64,000 bases of DNA from Eubacterium sp. (GTDB taxonomy: Bacteria; Bacillota; Clostridia; Lachnospirales; Lachnospiraceae). The translations under genes were made by a program, and so were the position numbers. Positions 47,558 to 57,465 of the stretch are shown here, in pieces; position 1 is the stretch's first letter, and each line of letters starts with the position of its first letter. The stretch covers positions 24,635 through 88,634 of the forward strand of contig JAFYHN010000047.1 in assembly GCA_017539165.1 (NCBI GenBank), read 5' to 3'. The notes beneath the pieces are model-generated. The model saw only the letters and a program-made list of their open reading frames with translations, was not told where the DNA came from and made no database searches.

Positions 47558-49231
47558 TTAGTTAGCTAATCTAACCTGCTGTTTATCATCCAGTGGTTTC
47601 GAAGAATTAACCACTACGTTTTCATATTCACTCACGTCACCAGCCACTGCAGAATTCTTGGTATCAGTAGCCTTAACATCTACATCAACCTGCTTTACTA
47701 TATATCTGTTTCCAAGAGGAGTTGGTTTTGACTTTACTACATAAATGAACTTTCCTTTGGATCCTTCTTTAACTGCACTCTTCGGAACGACGGTTTCATA
47801 TTTATCAGATTTATGACCTACCGACAACTGAACAGTTTCTCCTGCTTTTATATCTCCTTTTACTGCGAACTTAACTATACTCTTCTGATTAGGATCACTT
47901 GGATCAGCTTTTACACTTTTAACTGAAGCGCTGATGTCTTTATCATATATGTTATCTACAGAAGCCTCTTCTCCGGCTTTGATAAGCTCCGCTTCTTTCT
48001 TAGAGATTGAGCAGCTGACCTCATATCCACTATCTGCCAGCTGGATGCACGCCACTGATGCATTTGCAGCAAGCTTATCACCACTCTTTGCTGTCAATCC
48101 GGTTATAATTCCTGATTCTTTTGCTTTTATCTCTTTAAAATCAGATACTGATTTAAGCTTCTTAATCTTTTTCTTCTGCTTTTCTATATCCTTTAAGTTC
48201 TTTTCATCATCCAGCTGATGTTTCTGTTCCTCCAGACTATCATCAGCTTTCTTATGCTCATAACTTTTTTCTAAAGAATTAAGAGATCTCTGTTTTTCTG
48301 AAAGTGCAGATTCTGCAGCCGCCACAGATGGTTTTTCAGATAGAGCAACAACAGTTTCTTTAGCAGCATTAAGTTCCAATTCTAACGCAGTAAGCTCTTC
48401 CTGTGCTTTTGAGAGATCAGATTTCATCTTCTCATATTCTTTACTTTTCTTTTTATCATCCTTCTCAGCATATCCATCAACCTGTGACTGAAGCCCCGAT
48501 ACTTCTATATATTTATCGTCATATTTTTTCTGAGCATCATCCTGAGCTATCTTCGCAGTTTTCAGATCAGCCGCATCAGTTCTCGCCTGATTAAGTGCTG
48601 CCTCTGCATCACTAAGTTCAGTCTGAGCATTTCCAATCTGTTCTTCATCAGAAGAATAATCACTCCCCTGACGAAGCTGTGACTTGTTATACTCAAGTTC
48701 CATGTTATCCAATTCTTTTTCTGCCTGCTCAAGATTTGCGTCCTCTGTCTCTTCAAAAGACATTATCACATCACCCTTCTGAACAGTATCACCATCCTCA
48801 AAAAACACCTCTTTTACAACTCTATCACCAGAAACAACCATCTGAACATCCTTACTGAGTTCAGCAGTCCCCTGACAGAAAACCTTCTGTGAAACACTTC
48901 CCTTGCCTACAGTTACCGTAGAAACCTCCGGCAATGAATAGTTCATGATAGTATTTGAGAAAAATGTAAGCAGTGCCAGAATTACGAGCAATATCGCAGT
49001 TACCTTTCTGACAACCTTTTTTCTGACAGTCAGCCCCTCTCCGGATTTCTTAACATATTCTCTAAAACCGGTCATCAGTTCATGGCTTCGTTCCACAACT
49101 GTAAGTTCCGTAGATTTTTCTTCTTCATTCTCATCATCCATTTTAAGTGTTTTTATCTTTTTAACAGGTATCTCATCAATTTCTATATCGTTTACTTCCA
49201 TTGGGTCCATAGAATCCATCCTTTCACTCAT
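47558..49231 (-). CDS. HlyD/MacA-like membrane fusion adaptor
   Basis: The 557-residue protein has an N-terminal cytoplasmic segment of about 74 residues, a membrane helix (about 75-95), a lipoyl-like domain with GDTVQKGDVIMSFEETEDAN, a long coiled coil (about 165-345) and a beta-rich C-terminus. These are features of efflux adaptors. An 80-residue cytoplasmic tail is unusual. Its start overlaps the MalG-like gene stop by one base (TAATG). It is followed by the MacB-core-like gene, so export is implied, though the preceding genes encode an importer. Confidence 0.85.
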   Translation of the reverse strand: MSERMDSMDPMEVNDIEIDEIPVKKIKTLKMDDENEEEKSTELTVVERSHELMTGFREYVKKSGEGLTVRKKVVRKVTAILLVILALLTFFSNTIMNYSLPEVSTVTVGKGSVSQKVFCQGTAELSKDVQMVVSGDRVVKEVFFEDGDTVQKGDVIMSFEETEDANLEQAEKELDNMELEYNKSQLRQGSDYSSDEEQIGNAQTELSDAEAALNQARTDAADLKTAKIAQDDAQKKYDDKYIEVSGLQSQVDGYAEKDDKKKSKEYEKMKSDLSKAQEELTALELELNAAKETVVALSEKPSVAAAESALSEKQRSLNSLEKSYEHKKADDSLEEQKHQLDDEKNLKDIEKQKKKIKKLKSVSDFKEIKAKESGIITGLTAKSGDKLAANASVACIQLADSGYEVSCSISKKEAELIKAGEEASVDNIYDKDISASVKSVKADPSDPNQKSIVKFAVKGDIKAGETVQLSVGHKSDKYETVVPKSAVKEGSKGKFIYVVKSKPTPLGNRYIVKQVDVDVKATDTKNSAVAGDVSEYENVVVNSSKPLDDKQQVRLAN

Positions 49232-50136
49232 TATCCCTTCACTCCTGACATAGACGTTATTCCATCTACCAGATACTCTTCTCCATAGAGGAATAAAAGT
49301 ATCGGAGGAATCATATATATAGTTGCCACCGAGAATGCCACTCCTATCTCACCTCCATTAATCTGTGATAGAAATACAGAAAGGGGATGATAGAAATTGT
49401 TACTCATCATGATAATCGGTTGCTCAACCATGTTCCAAAAATCTATAAAAACAAGTATGGCAACCGACATGATTGGCCCCTTACAGAGAGGTATTGCCAC
49501 CTTGGTAAATATCTGCCATTCATTTGCTCCATCCAGCTGAGCCGCTTCAATGATCGACGTCGGAATACGTCTCATATACTTCGTAAGCAGATATACACTG
49601 AACGTTGAAAAAACGCCCGGTAGTATTATGCTCCACCTTGTATTCAGAAGCCCCAGCGTATCAGCCACAAGATAATTCGGTACAAGCGTGACCTGATAAG
49701 GCATGAGCATAAGTATTATATAAACAAAGAAGATGATTTCCTTAATCCGCCCTCGGAATCGCATAAAACTATAAGCCGCTCCGAGCGCTACCAAAACCTG
49801 ACCAATCAAGATTGGTATTACCAAAAAAACTGAATTCCAGAACTTCATCAGATAATCAGGACTTTTAAATAATACCGTCTCATACTGCGTTCCAACCACC
49901 ATATCAGGGATTAGTTTCAGATTAACCAGCTCACTGTGATAGGAACTGCTTCTTTGAACTCCCGAACTATCATCTGAATTTGAATCTTCTTTTCCAAAGA
50001 TAACTCCATAATTCGAGCTTATCTCCTGTTCAGACATAAATGAATTGGTAAATGTCAAAATAGTGGGAAGCAGAAATGATATCGCAAAAACCGCAGCTAT
50101 TATTGTAATTGTTATTTTTCTTATTGCTTGTTTCAT
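49231..50136 (-). CDS. Carbohydrate ABC transporter permease, MalG type
   Basis: The 301-residue permease has six helices and the inner-loop motif EAAQLDGANEWQIFTKVAIP, the EAA loop that contacts the ATPase. An inserted extracytoplasmic loop of about 60 residues (Ser/Asp-rich, near 35-90) is longer than usual. The ATG at 50136 has GAGGGAT upstream. It follows its partner permease by 2-6 bases. No ATPase is encoded here, so a shared one (MsmX-like) is likely. Confidence 0.92.
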   Translation of the reverse strand: MKQAIRKITITIIAAVFAISFLLPTILTFTNSFMSEQEISSNYGVIFGKEDSNSDDSSGVQRSSSYHSELVNLKLIPDMVVGTQYETVLFKSPDYLMKFWNSVFLVIPILIGQVLVALGAAYSFMRFRGRIKEIIFFVYIILMLMPYQVTLVPNYLVADTLGLLNTRWSIILPGVFSTFSVYLLTKYMRRIPTSIIEAAQLDGANEWQIFTKVAIPLCKGPIMSVAILVFIDFWNMVEQPIIMMSNNFYHPLSVFLSQINGGEIGVAFSVATIYMIPPILLFLYGEEYLVDGITSMSGVKG

Positions 50137-50141
50137 CACTT

Positions 50142-51041
50142 CTATCCCTCTAAATCTTCACCAAGTTTTTTCTCAATCACAAATAAAAATCCAATTATAA
50201 CGATCATAAATAGACACATGATTATAGCAGCTGTAGATAGCTTCTGATAATCCAGACTCCGGAATGTATTGTTCATAAAATGCTGTAACATGTACAGCTT
50301 GTCATATGGGTAATCACCTGAAAGAAGATATACCTCTCTAAATACTTTAAATGAATTGATCAAAGACATGATACCCACGAAAAATATAGTAGGTGTAATA
50401 TATCTGAACTTTATATACCAGAACTGCTTCCATGCAGAAGCACCATCAAGCCACGAGACTTCCAGTAAATCCTTCGGAATAGCCGCAAGTGCAGCCATAA
50501 AAAGCACCATGTTATATCCAAGATTTTTCCATAAAAACAGAATAACTACAACTATCTGACTATAATCTGATTTCAACCAGTCAACAGGTGTCTGACCAAA
50601 GAACTTAGCCGCCTCATTTACAACACCATGATAGTCAAACAAAACCTGCCATATAAGTACTACCGATGCCGTCGGAACCATAAGCGGACTTAAGAAAAAT
50701 GTCCTGAACATACTTTTCATAGGGATATTCTGTTCCAGAATAATAGACATGACCAGTGACAACACGATTGCCAATGGAACTGCTACTAAAGAGAATACAG
50801 CCGTATTCTTTGATGCATCCAGAAATGCTGAATTTCCAAATACTTTAATATAGTTATCTAATCCAACCGGTTGTCTGTTGATCACGCTGTCTATCAGCGA
50901 ATAATATATTACAACCATAAATGGAGCTATAAAAAAAACAATCACACCGATTATACTTGGACCTAAAAAAACAATAGATCTTATCTTCTTTTTTATATTA
51001 TTCTTATTTTTCTTCGGTTCCTTCTTTTTAGACATTTCCAT
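50142..51041 (-). CDS. Sugar ABC transporter permease, MalF type
   Basis: The 299-residue permease has six membrane helices and the EAA-like loop EVSWLDGASAWKQFWYIKFR. A basic N-terminus (MEMSKKKEPKKNKNNIKKK) precedes the first helix. It follows a lipoprotein binding-protein gene and precedes the MalG-type partner. An RNA hairpin at 51091-51116 lies between it and the binding protein. Confidence 0.92.
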   Translation of the reverse strand: MEMSKKKEPKKNKNNIKKKIRSIVFLGPSIIGVIVFFIAPFMVVIYYSLIDSVINRQPVGLDNYIKVFGNSAFLDASKNTAVFSLVAVPLAIVLSLVMSIILEQNIPMKSMFRTFFLSPLMVPTASVVLIWQVLFDYHGVVNEAAKFFGQTPVDWLKSDYSQIVVVILFLWKNLGYNMVLFMAALAAIPKDLLEVSWLDGASAWKQFWYIKFRYITPTIFFVGIMSLINSFKVFREVYLLSGDYPYDKLYMLQHFMNNTFRSLDYQKLSTAAIIMCLFMIVIIGFLFVIEKKLGEDLEG

Positions 51042-51090
51042 ATATCTTTCCCGCTTAAAAATCTATATTATTTATCTAAAATATATATCA

Positions 51091-51116
51091 GGTGTCAGAA
51101 GAAACCTTCTGACACC
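51091..51116 (-). promoter_or_regulatory. Intercistronic hairpin, probable attenuator or RNA stabiliser
   Basis: GGTGTCAGAAG pairs perfectly with CTTCTGACACC around AAAC. No strong uridine run follows. Position between the solute-binding gene and permeases is typical of hairpins that keep the binding protein mRNA more abundant. Confidence 0.65.
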
Positions 51117-51135
51117 CGATTCCAAAATAGAGAAA

Positions 51136-53478
51136 TTATTTATTTTCGTTAATATAAGTATTAACTCTATTCTCGATAAGTTTCACAGTTTCATCCACTG
51201 ACTTATCACCAGCGAAGTAAGCCCCTGCTTCCTCACTTATAATTTCTATAACTTTATGGTCGCTTGACCAGAGACCAGCCGCTTTTTCAACCGCTGCCGT
51301 ATACGTTTTAACTTCTTCCTCTTTTAATGGTCTTAATGTAACAGTATAACCATCCATTACATATGAATCATTCCTAGGAGTTACTTTATTACCATACTTG
51401 TCTGTTGTTTCTTTAGTTGCTGTTGCTGTTTCACAAGCTACATCATACACATCTTTTCGAGTAGGATCTCCCCAAAAGCCCTGATAATGTTTACCCTGAA
51501 ACTCCTCAGTCGCATAACGTCTAACGAATTCCCATGCAGCATCCTTATTTTCACTCTTTGATGAAATAGCTGCCATTCTTTTAAGTGATATGAATGATCC
51601 ACTGTTATCCGCAGATGGATAACCTTTTATAACAATGTCACCTTTATAAGTATCGGTATGTTCTGACATATTCTCGAGCGCCAGCGATCCATTCATAAAC
51701 ATTATTTTTCCATCTGCAAACTTTTGCATCTCGCTCATTCCATCATCATAATTCATTTCTTCGTTACTGCCCTGATTAGCTATCTCAAGAATATCCTTAA
51801 AATTCTGATTGTCGAAACTACATTCTCCCTTTTCCCAGTCAATAAATTCATTACAGCATCCATCAAGCAGACTTTCCAGAGTATCTTTTTTATTATCAGA
51901 ATAGAACGGATGTGAATCTTTTTTGTCTGCACAATACTTCTTCATCTCAGCATAAGACCATCCTGATTCTTCACCCAGATCAGCCTTTTTACCAGCGAGT
52001 GTATAAAGCGAAAATGATGCCGGCAGGAAATAACACTTTCCATCTTTATCAATTGCATTTTTAACACTCGGAATCAGATCGTCAAGATTTACTGCATCAT
52101 CTTTCTCAATATATGGCGAAAGATCTTCAAATAAACCTTTCTCTATTGCCTGATTAAGCGATATATCTCCCAGTCCATCATTCAGATCATATATATCAGG
52201 ATAATTACCAGCTGCTATATCTGCACTCATCTTTGTATATGGATCTTCTTCCTCACTATAATCAACCAGCTTAATCTTATATTTATCCTGAGACTTATTA
52301 AAATCTATGATATCATTCTTAAGATCTCCATCAGCGTATAATACCGCATAAGTAAGTAACGTCTTGTCAGATGCATCAACTACATCCTTGTTAGAATACT
52401 TTTTAAATGCAAAGGTACAGTCTTCACCACTATCTCCTTCATATTTATTTTCACCAATTACAAATGTATTCGAATCAATCATGTATATATCAGAACAATT
52501 ATCCGAATTTATATCCGAATTATCAAAATCCACTAATTTTGTAGATTTATCACTTGCTATATCATATCCAAACAAATCAGATCTAGTTCTATATAAAAAG
52601 TCATAATCGCCACTACTTTCTATGAGTGGGGTAGAGTATGAAAGCATGCCTTCCCAAGGTAATTCTTTCTTTACCTCATACGGCTCAGTACCAAGTATGA
52701 TAACCTTGTTATTATACTTATCACTATCACTATCATATGCTTCCAAATATATTGCTATATCACCATCTTTAGTATTAACAGTCCCAAAGATATAGCCATC
52801 CTGTATCTGTTTTGAGAAAAGTTCTTTTGAATCTTTGTCGTATACTTTTATACCATTATCTGAATTAATAACATAATTACCATTCTTATCGACTACCTCA
52901 ATCGATGATGGAATATCAGAATTTGAATCATCTCCAAAGTTAGCCATATCAATAACGTCAACAAGCTTATCATCTTCTATCTTGCAAAGCTTACCCGCTT
53001 CACTTTCTAAAGCGAAGACCATAGCATATATGCTTCCATCCGCTCCTTTGATCAGATTTCTAATAAAGTTTCCATCCTTAGGCGTTAACTGTACAATATC
53101 CTTCGCTTCTCCACTATTTACGTCAAACTTACTTATCGTACTGGTTACTTCATAATTCTCCATAGAATCTGGACTATCAGAACTAACGCCTTCTTTTAAC
53201 TTATACTGATTATTTACATAATAGATACTATCACCTACTCCAGCGCTTGATACTATTCCACCTTCACCTGATGGACCATTAAACTCTGTTTCAGCGAATG
53301 TAGTACCTTCCGAAATATTCTTAGCTTCTGCTACTTTGCTATCGGCTGCCTCACTATTCTTTTCATTTACATTTAAACCTCTTTTTCCACAGCCACATGC
53401 TCCAAGCATCATCATTCCGGCAAAAGCGATACATAACGCACGCTTTAATTGTCTGTTTTTAAATTCCTTATTGACCAT
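51136..53478 (-). CDS. Giant lipoprotein solute-binding protein with N-terminal propeller-like domain
   Basis: The 780-residue protein has a lipoprotein signal with lipobox LGAC (Cys at about 28). The first 380 residues contain repeated short blocks (YxVNSDNGIKVYDKDSK and relatives) that look like a beta-propeller. The C-terminal 400 residues are a family-1 extracellular solute-binding protein fold, with YPDIYDLNDGLGDI and LENMSEHTDTYKGDIVIKGY. The start at 53478 has AAGGAAGG 7 bases upstream. A promoter TTGACA-17-TACAAT lies at 53577-53549. It feeds the MalF/MalG pair. The sugar specificity is unknown. Confidence 0.88.
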   Translation of the reverse strand: MVNKEFKNRQLKRALCIAFAGMMMLGACGCGKRGLNVNEKNSEAADSKVAEAKNISEGTTFAETEFNGPSGEGGIVSSAGVGDSIYYVNNQYKLKEGVSSDSPDSMENYEVTSTISKFDVNSGEAKDIVQLTPKDGNFIRNLIKGADGSIYAMVFALESEAGKLCKIEDDKLVDVIDMANFGDDSNSDIPSSIEVVDKNGNYVINSDNGIKVYDKDSKELFSKQIQDGYIFGTVNTKDGDIAIYLEAYDSDSDKYNNKVIILGTEPYEVKKELPWEGMLSYSTPLIESSGDYDFLYRTRSDLFGYDIASDKSTKLVDFDNSDINSDNCSDIYMIDSNTFVIGENKYEGDSGEDCTFAFKKYSNKDVVDASDKTLLTYAVLYADGDLKNDIIDFNKSQDKYKIKLVDYSEEEDPYTKMSADIAAGNYPDIYDLNDGLGDISLNQAIEKGLFEDLSPYIEKDDAVNLDDLIPSVKNAIDKDGKCYFLPASFSLYTLAGKKADLGEESGWSYAEMKKYCADKKDSHPFYSDNKKDTLESLLDGCCNEFIDWEKGECSFDNQNFKDILEIANQGSNEEMNYDDGMSEMQKFADGKIMFMNGSLALENMSEHTDTYKGDIVIKGYPSADNSGSFISLKRMAAISSKSENKDAAWEFVRRYATEEFQGKHYQGFWGDPTRKDVYDVACETATATKETTDKYGNKVTPRNDSYVMDGYTVTLRPLKEEEVKTYTAAVEKAAGLWSSDHKVIEIISEEAGAYFAGDKSVDETVKLIENRVNTYINENK

Positions 53479-53548
53479 ATAAAATCCTTCCTTCCATATA
53501 AATCGACAGTTTATATAACTATCACACCAAGCTTCGCCACGTGGAAAC

Positions 53549-53577
53549 ATTGTACAAATACAATTAACGTTTGTCAA
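53549..53577 (-). promoter_or_regulatory. Promoter of the solute-binding operon
   Basis: TTGACA (53577-53572) and TACAAT (53554-53549) lie 17 bases apart on the minus strand, 70 bases before the gene. Confidence 0.75.
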
Positions 53578-53693
53578 TTACTTTTTTACGTTTATCGTTA
53601 ATTATTTAACATTTAAGCGTAATTTTCTGTAATGCAGCTTAGTCATATGTTTCATTTCAAACGAATGATACGATAGAATAATTAAAATAAATA

Positions 53694-53728
53694 AACGGCA
53701 ATCTTAACAAATTATTAAGATTGCCGTT
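53694..53728 (-). terminator. Terminator after the broken solute-binding gene
   Basis: AACGGCAATCTTAA pairs with TTAAGATTGCCGTT around a 7-base loop; T-rich sequence follows on the minus strand. Confidence 0.75.
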
Positions 53729-53777
53729 AGATATTATTATTTTAGCTGATTATTCTATTTCAGCCGATGATTCAACA

Positions 53778-56119
53778 TCATTTATTGCCATCTAAGCTCT
53801 TATTAACCTCTTCCTCGATGTTTGTCGCCACTTCATCCACAGACTTTTTGCCTTCAAAGTAAGCTTCTGCCTCTTCATCGACAATTTTCTGAATCTTGTA
53901 ATCACTAATCCAGATTCCAACAGAATTATCAAGAGCTGTAGTATATCTTTTTATATCTTCATCTGTATAGGTCGCCTATTGATCTCATACTCTCCCCATT
54001 TATAAGAAAGTTCCAAAGGAAATACCGTATTACCATATTTATCTTTTGTATCTTTAGTTGCTTTTAAAGCCTTACACTTAACATTAAATACATCGGTTCT
54101 AGTCGGATCTCCATTAAAATACTGATAATGTTTTCCCTGATAATCCTCTGATATATAACGTTTAATGAATTCCCATGCCGCTTCTTTATTCTTACTATGC
54201 GAAGAAATAGCTACCATTCCAGGAAGTTCAACAAATGTTCCGCTATTATCAGTTGAAGGAAATCCTTTTATAAAATAATCGCCTTTATAGATCTCATCGA
54301 GAGTTACCATATCATCTAAGGAAATACTGCCTTCTTTAAACAGTCGTTTATTCTCAGCAAGATCCTGTGCTTCCATAAGAGTAGCTTCTTCAAGATCACT
54401 TTTTTCATCTTTACCAGAATCAGCCATCTCCAGAATATCTTTAAACGCTCGATTATCGAAATAGCTAGTCCCCCTTCTTACATCTATAAAATCATAGCTA
54501 CATCCCTGGAGCAGCACATTCAGTATATCTGTTTTATTTTCGGACGTGAAAAGATGTGCGTCAGGAGAAGAAAAATAGTAATCTTTCATCTCTGAATAGG
54601 ACCATCCAGGTTCCATACCGATTTCAGACCCTCTTCCTACAAGTGTATAAAGTCTAAATGATGATGGCAGGAAAAAGTACTGACCCTTTATATCTATCGC
54701 TGTTCTAACAGCAGGAATAAGGTCTTCGAGATTTACATCTTCATCTTCTTCTATATATGGAGTAAGATTTTCAAAGAGACCTGCTTCTATTCCCTGACCT
54801 AAAGATACATCTCCAAGTCCCTCATAAATCTCATATATATCAGGATAATTTCCTGCAGCTATGTCCGCATTTAGTTTTGCATCCGGATCACTTTCTTCAC
54901 TATAGTCCACTATCTTTATCCTATACTCGGACTGAGAGCTATTGTATTCCATGATATCTTGCTTAATCTTCGCATCCTGATATCTGGCAGCATAAGTGAT
55001 AATCTTAGCTGCTGAATTATCCGATACATCCAGATTGGTGTACTTAGTAAGAGTAAATCCGTTTCCAAATGGATTTTCACCTTCTTCGTCTCTTCCATAT
55101 ATGAAAGTATTTTCATCAATCATATAAGGTCCATAACCATTAACTATATCGATACCCGTACTATCATAATCAATAATTTTGGTTGAACTACCACTTGCTA
55201 TATCATATCCAAACAACTCACTACTTGTACCATATAAAAAATCATAATTACCCACGCCAGTAAATAATGCACTCGATGCAAGAGTCTTTTCAACTTCTAT
55301 CTCTTTAATCTTTTTATATGAATCAGGATCATATATAATTATTGTATTTTGTTGACTATTTTCCACATCACTTTTCAAACAGACAACAATATTTCCATTT
55401 TTTGTATTTGCAGACGCCCTTATAGTTGATCCCGGAAACTCTTCTGAAAACACCTCATTCATATCTTTATCATATATCTTTATTCCACTCTGATTTTTTG
55501 TATAAAGATTTCCATTTTTATCTATAAGCCATAAATAATATGGATCTTCAGAATTATAATCTAAGACTTCCAGATCAAACTGTTCAACAAGAGTTCCATC
55601 TTCTATCTTACATAGTTTCTGAGTTTCATTTATATTGTCATACTTTATTACATATATTTCTCCATCTGGATTACTACATAATGAATACAGATCTATTGAA
55701 TCTTCCGGTTTATAATCAGTTATTTTTTTACAAACTCCAGTATTAACATTGAAAGTATATATATTATCTACTAGTCTCTCTAATTCAGGTTCTATATCTT
55801 TCTGCTGTTTAGAACAATCTTCCTGTATCAATGTAAAAAGTATCTCACCTTGTACTATTGCATCAACAAACATATCGGAATCTTTTTTGTATTTGATTTC
55901 GGTTTCTGCAAATGTAGTACCTTCCTGAACGGCTTTTGCTTCAATCATCTTGCTTTCTGTAGATTCCGCGTTATTGTCCGAAGCACTTGAGCTCGGCCTG
56001 CTTGTCTCCTCTTTTTTTCCACATCCGCTTGTACCTAACATCATAACCCCGGCACATGCAATACATAAGTCTCTTTTAAGTCTTTCCCCTTTAAATATTT
56101 TGAATTTCTTGTTCAGCAT
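53778..56119 (-). pseudogene. Second giant lipoprotein solute-binding protein, frameshifted near the C-terminus
   Basis: This paralogue of the next gene has a lipoprotein signal (Cys at about 33 in TSGC) and the same propeller-plus-binding-fold layout for about 722 residues. It then ends early at 53951 with the meaningless tail RRPIQMKI. Shifting frame at about 53966-53972 restores an ORF of about 60 residues, TDEDIKRYTTALDNSVGIWI onward, that ends EEEVNKSLDGNK at 53778 and aligns with the intact paralogue's end. One base appears to be missing in this region. It may be a pseudogene, a sequencing error, or phase-like variation. The main domains are intact, so a shortened protein could still fold. 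Confidence 0.8.
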
Positions 56120-56178
56120 AAACTTCATCCTTTCGCAATAAATTCATGAATTATTTTTCGCACTTATAATGATATCAT

Positions 56179-56225
56179 AAAAAAAACAAACAGCAATCTT
56201 AAAATATATCATGATTGCTGTTTGT
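56179..56225 (-). terminator. Terminator of the EIIC-like transporter gene
   Basis: ACAAACAGCAATC pairs with GATTGCTGTTTGT, followed by T8 on the minus strand, 13 bases after the transporter's stop. Confidence 0.85.
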
Positions 56226-56237
56226 GACTTCATATGA

Positions 56238-57362
56238 TTAGTTAAGCTTCATATCTCCGTCTTTAACCCATCCGATTTTTCTGAATATACGATCGAATAT
56301 TAGAGATAAGATAGCTGGTAATACTAGTGAGATTAGAATAAGTCCAACCCAATCCATAGTTGTTATGGCTGACTTTGTTCCTGCCGCGATGTCATTTACC
56401 CATCCGGTATAAACACCAATCTGGCCAACAAGTCCGCAAGTTCCCATACCTGATGAGATAGGCGCACCGTTCATCTTAAGTTGGAACACACAAGTCGCTA
56501 TAGGTCCAGTGATAGCAGATGCTAATGTTGGAGCAAGCCATATTCGAGGGTTCTTAACAATGTTACCCATCTGTAGCATTGATGTTCCGATTCCCTGTGA
56601 TACAAGTCCGCCCCATTTATTTTCTTTAAATGATGCGATGGCGAATCCAACCATCTGAGCACTACATCCTGCTACTGCAGCTCCTCCAGCGAGTCCTGTG
56701 AGCTGAAGCGCGGCACATATTGCCGCTGAAGATATCGGAAGCGTAAGCGCTATACCTACGAGAACCGATACAAGAATACCCATGATAAATGGCTGCTGTT
56801 CAGTTGCCCACATGATAACATTTCCAACATACATGGCTGCTGTTCCTAGTAATGGTGCTATAAGCCATGAAAGAAATACTCCGATTCCTATAGTAACAAG
56901 TGGTGTGACCAGTATATCCACCTTTGTTTCTTTCGAAATTGCTTTTCCGAATTCAGAAGCTATGATAGCAATAAAGAGTACTGCTAGAGGGCCGCCTGCA
57001 CCACCTAGGGCATTTGCAGAAAAACCAACTGTTATCATAGAAAAAAGGACAAGCGGTGGACATTTAAGTGCCGATGCAATCGCTACTGCCATTGCTGGAC
57101 CACTCATAAGAGATGCAAGTCCACCCACTGTATAAGGAATGGGATTTTCCTTACCGAGTGTTACAATCGGTTCATTAAGGAATCCAATGTTGAACTGTGT
57201 ACCGATAGTGTTAATGATAGTTCCAATAAGAAGTGAACAGAACAGACCCTGTGCCATCGCACCTAGTGCATCTATTCCGTATCTTGAAAGAGATATCTCT
57301 ATATCCTTTCTTTTAAGAAAGGCTTTAAAACCCTTCTCTTTCTTTTTAGTTGTTTCGCTCAT
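56238..57362 (-). CDS. PTS EIIC-like membrane protein, candidate vitamin B3 transporter
   Basis: The 374-residue membrane protein resembles the PTS_EIIC_2 type (many Gly/Ala-rich helices, motif MGTCGLVGQIGVYTGWVND). It has no EIIA or EIIB neighbour. I chose ATG 57362, with AGGAG upstream. A consensus promoter and a 26-bp palindrome lie just before it, and the regulator NiaR is encoded directly upstream, so I infer transport of nicotinate or a related compound. The product family name suggests sugar transport, but the context argues against it. Confidence 0.75.
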   Translation of the reverse strand: MSETTKKKEKGFKAFLKRKDIEISLSRYGIDALGAMAQGLFCSLLIGTIINTIGTQFNIGFLNEPIVTLGKENPIPYTVGGLASLMSGPAMAVAIASALKCPPLVLFSMITVGFSANALGGAGGPLAVLFIAIIASEFGKAISKETKVDILVTPLVTIGIGVFLSWLIAPLLGTAAMYVGNVIMWATEQQPFIMGILVSVLVGIALTLPISSAAICAALQLTGLAGGAAVAGCSAQMVGFAIASFKENKWGGLVSQGIGTSMLQMGNIVKNPRIWLAPTLASAITGPIATCVFQLKMNGAPISSGMGTCGLVGQIGVYTGWVNDIAAGTKSAITTMDWVGLILISLVLPAILSLIFDRIFRKIGWVKDGDMKLN

Positions 57363-57386
57363 AACTTTTCTCCTAAATAAAACACC

Positions 57387-57414
57387 TTGTGTCTTGACAC
57401 CTGTCAAAACACAA
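57387..57414. promoter_or_regulatory. Probable NiaR operator palindrome
   Basis: TGTGTcTTGACAccTGTCAAaACACA is a near-perfect 26-bp inverted repeat centred about 20 bases after the predicted start of transcription. That placement blocks transcription when NiaR is bound. Confidence 0.8.
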
Positions 57415-57426
57415 AAGACGTGACAC

Positions 57427-57455
57427 ATTATATTATCACGTCTTCGAAATGTCAA
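57427..57455 (-). promoter_or_regulatory. Promoter of the EIIC-like gene
   Basis: TTGACA (57455-57450) and TATAAT (57432-57427) are perfect consensus at 17-bp spacing. A hairpin AAGACGTGA/TCACGTCTT (57415-57444) overlaps the spacer and -10 region and may also end the niaR transcript. Confidence 0.85.
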
Positions 57456-57465
57456 TATGTATAAT

